A stretch of DNA of 11,614 nt from Acidobacteriota bacterium (lineage in GTDB: Bacteria; Acidobacteriota; Terriglobia; Terriglobales; Acidobacteriaceae). The notes under the pieces were generated by a model. It ran no database searches. It was not told the origin of the DNA and saw only the letters and a list, made by a program, of their open reading frames with translations. The stretch is from positions 1,295 through 12,908 of the forward strand of contig QIAS01000125.1 in NCBI GenBank assembly GCA_003225615.1, in the 5' to 3' direction. How positions within the stretch are numbered: position 1 is the first letter of the stretch; each line of letters begins with the position of its first letter. A program made the position numbers and the translations under genes. Shown piece by piece: positions 6,672 through 11,614 of the stretch.

Positions 6672-6983
6672 AAGAATCCACCTGCGTCCGTTTGAATTGG
6701 AATCGGAGGGGATTCCGGGAGCCTGGGTGCAACCCAGTCTGTATAACATTTATAAGAAGGTTGAAAATGTGACCGCTGAACCTCGCTTACGGGCATTTTC
6801 CCGCCGTGGGAATTGCGGGTTTTCAGGGCGGAGTTGTCGAGCTTCACTTAACTCGATGAACAGAAGAAATCCGCACAAGATGCTTTACGGCGTGGGTGTG
6901 ACGTGCTCCTCTCGCACCTGCACCCGAGCGCATGGTATGTTCATCTACTTTGATTGGCAACAATCAATGCCTGGCGAGTAAAC
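6672..6983. other. Divergent intergenic region between the receptor and the carbonic anhydrase-like gene
   Basis: About 312 bp without a supported gene on either strand. It holds the receptor leader and a weak possible minus-strand promoter (6740-6767), and must also contain the start region of the plus-strand gene, for which I see no clear promoter. A short CCCGC/GCGGG stem followed by TTTT lies near 6800-6825, but no gene ends there, so I do not call it a terminator. Confidence 0.5.
6740..6767 (-). promoter_or_regulatory. Weak candidate promoter of the TonB-dependent receptor
   Basis: On the minus strand TTTTCA (6767-6762) and TATACA (6745-6740) are 16 bases apart, each matching four of six consensus bases. 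The leader to the ATG at 6671 would be about 60 bases. Supported only by position and partial consensus. Confidence 0.28.
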
Positions 6984-7499
6984 ATGATTCGCTCTTTCAA
7001 AGACTTGACGCCGCAAATTCCCGAGACTGCTTACGTTGACGATTCCGCGCAGCTGATCGGCGACGTGATTCTAGGCGAGCATGCCAGCGTCTGGATGAAC
7101 GCAGTGCTCCGTGGCGACGTGCACGCCATCCGCGTGGGCCACTACTCCAATATCCAGGACTGCAGCGTGCTCCATGGGATGAAAGAGAAATACGGAGTTT
7201 TTCTGGGAGATTACGTAACGGTGGGACATTCTGCAATCCTGCATGGCTGCACTATCGAGGACCGTTGTCTGATCGGTATGGGATCGATCATCCTAAACGG
7301 GGCGCACATAGGCGCGGGCTCAATCATCGCCGCTGGAACGCTGATCGCGGAAAAGACCAAAGTCGAGCCCAATTCCCTCTGGATGGGCTCCCCCGGCAAG
7401 TTCCGTCGCCATTTGGAGGAAAAAGATCAGGAAATGATCCTGATGTACGCAGAGAATTATCTGGGATACAAGAAGTCGTACCTGGCGGAACGGAAGTAA
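6984..7499 (+). CDS. Gamma-class carbonic anhydrase family protein (left-handed beta-helix)
   Basis: The 171-residue protein is built of hexapeptide repeats typical of the trimeric left-handed beta-helix fold. Three histidines fit the zinc ligands of gamma carbonic anhydrases: H64 (SVLHG), H82 and H87 (GHSAILHG, with the H-x4-H spacing of the Cam prototype). Also conserved are R44 and D46 in LRGDV and Q58/D59 in NIQD. A C-terminal helix of about 35 residues packs on the helix in this family. Bacterial relatives (YrdA/CaiE/PaaY types) may hydrate CO2 or act as thioesterases or scaffolds, so the activity is not certain. The ATG at 6984 matches the usual N-terminus (MIRSF, then IPETAYVDDSAQLIGDV); a TTG 30 bases upstream is less likely. 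The ribosome site is weak. The gene sits 62 bp before hisS on the same strand. Confidence 0.9.
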   Translation: MIRSFKDLTPQIPETAYVDDSAQLIGDVILGEHASVWMNAVLRGDVHAIRVGHYSNIQDCSVLHGMKEKYGVFLGDYVTVGHSAILHGCTIEDRCLIGMGSIILNGAHIGAGSIIAAGTLIAEKTKVEPNSLWMGSPGKFRRHLEEKDQEMILMYAENYLGYKKSYLAERK

Positions 7500-7511
7500 C
7501 TTTGCGGTAGG

Positions 7512-7528
7512 GACGCGGCTGCCGCGTC
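7512..7528. repeat. Perfect GC-rich palindrome between the carbonic anhydrase-like gene and hisS
   Basis: GACGCGG and CCGCGTC form a 7-bp stem around a CTG loop, beginning 12 bases after the stop codon of the upstream gene. No U-run follows, so it is a poor intrinsic terminator. It resembles a REP-type element or an mRNA-stabilising or attenuating hairpin. Whether it recurs in the genome cannot be seen here. Confidence 0.5.
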
Positions 7529-7561
7529 TCGCGCATCGCAAGCGCAAAGCGCACATATCGA

Positions 7562-8842
7562 ATGATCAAGGCCATTCGAGGAACCCGCGACCTGCTACCG
7601 CCCGAAACGGCGCTGTGGAACTTTGTCGAAGCGGCGGCCCGCGATGTTTTCCGGGCCTACAATTTCCAGGAAATCCGCACGCCTATTTTCGAAGAGACGC
7701 AGCTTTTCGCGCGTTCGGTAGGCGAAGAAACCGACATCGTCTCCAAAGAAATGTATACCTGGGAAAACCGCGGCCGCGCCCAATCGGAAAAAGGTCAGTC
7801 GCTTACCTTGCGGCCAGAAAACACAGCCGGGGTTGTCCGCGCCTACATCGAGCACAAACTCTGGGATCGCGGCCTCAATAAGCTCTACTACATCGGCCCC
7901 CAATTCCGCCGGGAACGCCCGCAAAAAGGCCGATATCGCCAGTTTTACCAGATCGGTGCCGAAGCGATCGGGCCGCCGAGCGCCGGCAGCGAGTCTCCCG
8001 CGCGCGATGCCGAAATGCTGGAGATGCTGGCCACTTTCCTCGACCGGCTCGGAATCACTGGCTGGAATCTCGAACTCAACTCCGTCGGCTGCCCCAACGA
8101 CCGCGCCCGCTGCAACGAAGCGTTGCGCAAAGCGCTTGAACCCGTTGTCTCGAAAATGTGCGCTGACTGCCAGCGGCGCGCCGTCACCAATCCACTGCGC
8201 GTCTTCGACTGCAAAGTTCCGGAAGATCAGCCCATCATCGAGAAGCTGCCGCGCATCAGCCAGTTTCTCGACGAGCCTTGCCGCACCCACTTCGCCGAAG
8301 TGCAAGAGATTCTCCAAGCCGTCGGCGTCCCGTTCCGCCTCAACGATCGGCTAGTGCGCGGACTCGACTACTACACGCGCACAGCGTTTGAGTTCACGCA
8401 CGGCGCTCTGGGCGCGCAGAATGCAATCCTCGGCGGAGGCCGATACGACGGTTTGTCCGAATCGCTCGGCGGCCCACAGGCTCCCGGCATCGGCTTTGCT
8501 ATTGGCGAAGACCGCCTCGTCATGTCACTAAAAGAGTCAGCGGAGGCTGTTGCGCGTAAGCCTGAGGTCTACATCGCGCCACTTGGCGCTGACATGAACC
8601 GCGAGGCTGCCCGTTTGGCCCGCGAGTTGCGCCGGCACGACCTGGTTGTGGAACTCGGCGACGAAAGTTTTCGCATGAAAAAATCGCTTGAGACCGCGAG
8701 CAAGCTGGGCGCCCGTTATGCCCTGATTGTGGGCGAAAACGAAGTCAAGGCCGATGCCTTCGGCCTCAAGAATCTCGAGACCGGTGAGCAGATTCCGGTG
8801 CCGCACCATGAATTGGCCGCAAAAATTCAAGCTGGCCGCTAG
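7562..8842 (+). CDS. hisS: Histidyl-tRNA synthetase
   Basis: This is a complete 426-residue class II aminoacyl-tRNA synthetase that charges tRNA-His with histidine in the cytoplasm. The N-terminus KAIRGTRDLLPPE is diagnostic. Motif 2 lies at about 110-136 (YIGPQFRRERPQKGRYRQF). The histidine-specific signature LVRGLDYYTRTAFEF is at 264-278, with the catalytic arginine R266. GGGRYDGL is at 291-298 and motif 3 at 308-319 (PGIGFAIGEDRL). The insertion domain carries the usual cysteines (C177, C200, C203, C217). The C-terminal anticodon-binding domain spans about 333-420. Length is normal. The start is fixed by family N-terminus; no Shine-Dalgarno is visible, so translation may rely on other signals. 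It is probably cotranscribed with the next genes, 25 bp downstream. Confidence 0.97.
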   Translation: MIKAIRGTRDLLPPETALWNFVEAAARDVFRAYNFQEIRTPIFEETQLFARSVGEETDIVSKEMYTWENRGRAQSEKGQSLTLRPENTAGVVRAYIEHKLWDRGLNKLYYIGPQFRRERPQKGRYRQFYQIGAEAIGPPSAGSESPARDAEMLEMLATFLDRLGITGWNLELNSVGCPNDRARCNEALRKALEPVVSKMCADCQRRAVTNPLRVFDCKVPEDQPIIEKLPRISQFLDEPCRTHFAEVQEILQAVGVPFRLNDRLVRGLDYYTRTAFEFTHGALGAQNAILGGGRYDGLSESLGGPQAPGIGFAIGEDRLVMSLKESAEAVARKPEVYIAPLGADMNREAARLARELRRHDLVVELGDESFRMKKSLETASKLGARYALIVGENEVKADAFGLKNLETGEQIPVPHHELAAKIQAGR

Positions 8843-8867
8843 TTGAAGATTGATCGTAGGAGGACTC

Positions 8868-9353
8868 ATGAAATTTCTCTCCCTTACCGTGGTTCTTTCT
8901 TTTGCAATCTGTAGCCCTCTCTGGGCGCAGGCCGCGGGTTCGGTGACGACCAACAACGCTACTCCAAGCTCCACGGCCGCGTCTCCGGTCGAGCAGCAAA
9001 TCATCCAGAACGTAAGACAATTCGTGCAGGCGAACACGAAAAAAGACGCCGACTATTTCAAACGCACTTTGACCGACGACTTCATCGAGGTGCCAAAGAA
9101 TGGCGGCACTTCCGACCGCGCTGAATTTCTCGAGGACGTGACCACCGGCGACAAGAGCAAGGAACCCCGGCTTTACAACATCAAAGTAGTTCCCTTGAAC
9201 GAAGGCGCCGCGCTGGCCACCTATGACGAAATACTGCCGGGTGATGAGACTCGTTACCGCCACATAACCCACGTCTGGGTGAAGCAGGGAGACCAGTGGA
9301 AGCTGAAGTTTCTGCAAACCACACCGAATCTCTGGAGCATTGGGGATGTGTGA
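8868..9353 (+). CDS. Secreted NTF2-like (SnoaL/DUF4440-type) protein
   Basis: The product has 161 residues. A signal peptide covers residues 1-20 (hydrophobic LSLTVVLSFAI, likely cleavage after LWA). A Thr/Ser/Ala-rich linker follows to about residue 40. The remaining 120 residues have the pattern of a cone-shaped NTF2-like fold: a first helix with VEQQIIQNVRQFVQANTKKD, then ADYFKRTLTDDFIEV, a RAEFLEDV helix, and beta-strands ending in HVWVKQGDQWKLKFLQTTP. That strand pattern (W-x-x-x-x-W-K) is typical of DUF4440. The family often binds small molecules, and the function here is unknown. It acts in the periplasm or outside the cell. AGGAGG at 8858-8863, four bases before the ATG, clearly sets the start, and a TTG at 8850 is rejected. 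The gene lies between hisS and the Smr gene. Confidence 0.82.
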   Translation: MKFLSLTVVLSFAICSPLWAQAAGSVTTNNATPSSTAASPVEQQIIQNVRQFVQANTKKDADYFKRTLTDDFIEVPKNGGTSDRAEFLEDVTTGDKSKEPRLYNIKVVPLNEGAALATYDEILPGDETRYRHITHVWVKQGDQWKLKFLQTTPNLWSIGDV

Positions 9354-9728
9354 GTGAAATCGCCGCGAAAGTCTCCGCGCGCCGCGCCGGCGATCAAGCT
9401 GGTCAATCTCGAAGAGGGCATGCCTCTGGTTCACGAGGCGATCGCCAAACTCAATCGGGAAATCGCCACGGCCAAACCGCAGGGCCACTCCGCCCTCAAA
9501 CTGATTCATGGTTACGGTTCGAGCGGCGTCGGTGGCGACATCCGGATTGCCGTTCAAAAACGCCTGCGTGAACTGCGCGATAACCGGCAGATTCACGGTT
9601 ATATATTTGGTGAGGACTGGTCGATATCCAACGAAGATACCTGGCAGGTCACCAGGAAAAATCCTGCACTGAAGGGAGACCGTGATTTGGGCAAGAAGAA
9701 CCTGGGGATAACGATTGTCTTGCTGTAA
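9354..9728 (+). CDS. Stand-alone Smr (small MutS-related) domain protein
   Basis: The 124-residue protein begins with a basic N-terminal tail (residues 1-13). It continues with a helix-rich segment ([18 protein letters not shown]) and the Smr signature [14 protein letters not shown] at 48-61, followed by a helix ([13 protein letters not shown]). A C-terminal strand resembles the end of Smr domains, ending [10 protein letters not shown]. Smr domains, known from MutS2 tails and small stand-alone proteins, are linked to DNA or RNA nuclease activity. The usual first motif (LDLHG) is replaced here by LVNLEEG, so catalytic ability is uncertain. The GTG start directly abuts the TGA of the previous gene (9351-9353), suggesting translational coupling; no strong ribosome site is seen. 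Length is normal for the short form of the family. Confidence 0.78.
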   Translation: MKSPRKSPRAAPAIKLVNLEEGMPLVHEAIAKLNREIATAKPQGHSALKLIHGYGSSGVGGDIRIAVQKRLRELRDNRQIHGYIFGEDWSISNEDTWQVTRKNPALKGDRDLGKKNLGITIVLL

Positions 9729-9766
9729 TTCCAGTCCACATTCCGTTTCGTGCGCCTGCCGCCATT

Positions 9767-9772
9767 TATAAT
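9767..9772 (+). promoter_or_regulatory. Perfect -10 box (TATAAT) upstream of aspS
   Basis: TATAAT at 9767-9772 lies in the 89-bp gap before aspS, 45 bases ahead of the TTG start. Only a poor -35 (TTTCGT at 9746-9751, 15-bp spacing) is available. It suggests aspS has its own transcription start besides read-through. Confidence 0.42.
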
Positions 9773-9817
9773 CTCTGCTCCGGCTTCGGCCGTATTCCCG
9801 ACAACAAAGGTGACTGC

Positions 9818-11614
9818 TTGCTCGACTTTTTAGGCGATCTGCGACGTACCCACATGTGCGGAGGCCTGCGCGCCTCGGATGCCGGCAAAAAAGCTGTGCT
9901 CATGGGCTGGGTCAACCGCCGCCGCGATCTCGGCAACCTCATCTTTATTGATCTCCGCGACCGCACCGGTGTCACGCAGGTGGTCTGCAACAAGGAAATG
10001 AACCCTGCCATTCACGAAAAAGCTGGCCAGTTGCGCAATGAATACGTGGTCGCGGCGCTGGGCACGGTCAAACAACGCGATCCCAACACGGTGAACAAGA
10101 ACATTCCGACCGGCGAAGTCGAGCTGGTGGCCGAAGAACTGCGAATTCTGAACGAAGCCAAGCAGCCGCCGTTTCTGCCTGGTGACACGGTTCTGCCGAA
10201 CGAAGAGTTGCGCCTCAAATATCGCTATATTGATCTGCGCCGCGAGGCTATGCAGTTCAACATCGAACTGCGCCATAAAGTGGCAATTGCCATTCGAACT
10301 TATCTCGCCGCGCAAGGATTCTTCGAGGTCGAAACCCCTTTCATGACCCGTTCCACGCCGGAGGGCGCGCGCGACTACCTCGTTCCCAGCCGCGTGCAGC
10401 CGGGCTGTTTTTATGCGTTGCCGCAATCGCCGCAATTATTCAAGCAGATTCTGATGATTTCCGGATTCGACAAATATTTCCAGATCGTGCGGTGTTTCCG
10501 TGACGAAGACCTGCGCGCCGACCGCCAGCCCGAATTTACCCAGATCGATCTCGAAATGTCGTACCCGCAGCCGGAGCGCGTCTGGGAAGTGGTGGAAGGA
10601 TTTCTGGGCGCCGCCTTCAAAGCCGCGGGAATTGAAATCAAGCCGCCATTCCCGCGCATGACCTACGACGAAGCCATCCGCAAATACGGCAGCGACAAGC
10701 CGGATATGCGCCTACCTGAGATGACCGACGTGCGCGAGACCTTCGCACCTGAAAATCTTGCGACCCTCGGAGTGAGTGCAACTCTCCCGGTTATGGCCAT
10801 TCGCATCCCGAAAGTCGGCGAGCTTTCGCGCAAAGAACGCGACGATATCAAGCCGCTGTTTACCGCGAAAGGCGGCTCGAAATTATTCGAAGACTTCAAG
10901 CGGCTGGAAAAGAATTTCCCAGAGGCTGCGTCCACAATTCGGCAAGAGACTGGCGCCCAGCCCGACGATCTAATCGTGATCGTCAGCGGAGACAGCAAGC
11001 CCGCAGAACACAAGTCCGCGGGCGGAGTAAAGCCCGAGGTCAAGCAACATGATCACGCGGTCTACACCGCTGCCGGACTGCTCCGCATTGCCCTCGCCCA
11101 GAAGTATGCCGACCGCCACGGCGCCTTCAAAAAGACCGGCAATCCCGAGAAAGACTTCCGCTTCCTCTGGGTGACCGATTTCCCCATGTTCGAATGGGAC
11201 GAAGAAGGCAAACGCTGGGCCGCCGCCCACCATCCCTTCACGTCGCCGCACGAACGTGATATGGACAAGCTCGAGTCCGATCCCGGCGCCGTGCGTGCGC
11301 TTGCCTACGACGTGGTGCTGAACGGTACGGAGTTGGGCTCCGGCTCCATTCGTATTCACCGCCAGGACATACAAAGAAAAATCTTTCACGCGCTCGGCAT
11401 GACGGAAGACGAGGCTCGCGCCCGCTTCGGATTCTTCCTCGAAGCCCTGGAGTACGGCACGCCGCCTCACGGTGGCATCGCGCTCGGCCTTGACCGAATT
11501 GTCATGATCCTGGCCGGCGCGGAAAGCCTTCGCGAAGTCATCCCATTTCCCAAGACCGCGCGTGCGGTAGATTTGATGGTGGACGCGCCGACCCCGGTGA
11601 GTGAAGCACAACTA
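9818..11614 (+). CDS. aspS: Aspartyl-tRNA synthetase, 3' end just outside the window
   Basis: There are 599 codons up to the window edge with no stop, so only a few residues are probably missing. The enzyme is a bacterial-type class IIb synthetase charging tRNA-Asp. The N-terminal OB-fold anticodon domain (about 1-120) includes [20 protein letters not shown]. Motif 1 is near 165-190 ([19 protein letters not shown]). Motif 2 is at 221-244 ([20 protein letters not shown]). The bacterial GAD insertion spans roughly 305-425. Motif 3 is at 553-567 ([15 protein letters not shown]). The start is a TTG, chosen because the conserved bacterial N-terminus ([11 protein letters not shown]) lies before the next in-frame ATG at 9854 and because AAAGGTGA (9806-9813) sits just upstream. 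In the anticodon domain the residue after RRRD is Leu38, as in discriminating AspRS, rather than the His of many non-discriminating enzymes. Confidence 0.96.
   Translation, partial: MLDFLGDLRRTHMCGGLRASDAGKKAVLMGWVNRRRDLGNLIFIDLRDRTGVTQVVCNKEMNPAIHEKAGQLRNEYVVAALGTVKQRDPNTVNKNIPTGEVELVAEELRILNEAKQPPFLPGDTVLPNEELRLKYRYIDLRREAMQFNIELRHKVAIAIRTYLAAQGFFEVETPFMTRSTPEGARDYLVPSRVQPGCFYALPQSPQLFKQILMISGFDKYFQIVRCFRDEDLRADRQPEFTQIDLEMSYPQPERVWEVVEGFLGAAFKAAGIEIKPPFPRMTYDEAIRKYGSDKPDMRLPEMTDVRETFAPENLATLGVSATLPVMAIRIPKVGELSRKERDDIKPLFTAKGGSKLFEDFKRLEKNFPEAASTIRQETGAQPDDLIVIVSGDSKPAEHKSAGGVKPEVKQHDHAVYTAAGLLRIALAQKYADRHGAFKKTGNPEKDFRFLWVTDFPMFEWDEEGKRWAAAHHPFTSPHERDMDKLESDPGAVRALAYDVVLNGTELGSGSIRIHRQDIQRKIFHALGMTEDEARARFGFFLEALEYGTPPHGGIALGLDRIVMILAGAESLREVIPFPKTARAVDLMVDAPTPVSEAQL

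Noticed and set aside
7595..8317. Long open frame on the minus strand opposite hisS
   Set aside because: It lies entirely under the intact hisS frame and has no recognisable domain; it is a by-product of GC-rich codon use.
8766..9596. 276-codon open frame on the minus strand across hisS, the NTF2-like and Smr genes
   Set aside because: It spans three well-supported plus-strand genes and shows no domain signature; it has no supported start.
9830..10435. Open frame on the minus strand opposite aspS
   Set aside because: It is antisense to conserved synthetase motifs and has no family-like sequence.
1..11614. CRISPR arrays, tRNA or rRNA genes, insertion sequences, phage or defence genes
   Set aside because: No regularly spaced repeats, cloverleaf-like segments, transposase motifs or terminal inverted repeats were found while reading both strands.

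Overview
The window looks like a chromosomal segment of an Acidobacteriota bacterium, probably the Terriglobia/Acidobacteriia group. This is an inference from gene content and protein style, not from a search. The pointers are an Oar-like TonB-dependent receptor with an N-terminal carboxypeptidase-regulatory-like domain, an M13 peptidase, an S21 homologue ending in a KKARKEQD-type tail, moderately high GC, and a mix of GTG and TTG starts. Almost everything is core or housekeeping. I see no CRISPR array, tRNA, rRNA, transposase, phage gene or defence locus.

Left part, 1-2846: the minus strand carries the N-terminus of a secreted M13 metallopeptidase (cut by the window edge) and, upstream of it, a MtaB-type tRNA methylthiotransferase. 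Divergent from mtaB is a stand-alone CheY-like receiver protein on the plus strand. It converges on a small minus-strand protein with two zinc-binding modules.

Middle, 2847-6983: a minus-strand ribosomal protein S21 (rpsU) homologue has a recognisable promoter and an excellent intrinsic terminator, but its coding sequence is broken across all three frames. Next comes a very long minus-strand TonB-dependent receptor gene, split into two open frames by one extra base in an A5/T5 run. These two broken genes lie next to each other. The key question for this region is whether the breaks are real decay or sequence errors.

Right part, 6984-11614: a plus-strand run of intact genes. It holds a gamma-class carbonic anhydrase-like protein, histidyl-tRNA synthetase, a secreted NTF2/SnoaL-like protein, a stand-alone Smr-domain protein, and aspartyl-tRNA synthetase, which runs off the window probably within a few residues of its end. 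Spacing suggests that hisS, the NTF2-like gene and the Smr gene are cotranscribed, while aspS has a perfect TATAAT box of its own.

I did not find a convincing new biological system. The most notable observations are the broken rpsU homologue, the frameshifted receptor, a few unexplained inverted and direct repeats in regulatory positions, and the two-module small zinc protein.
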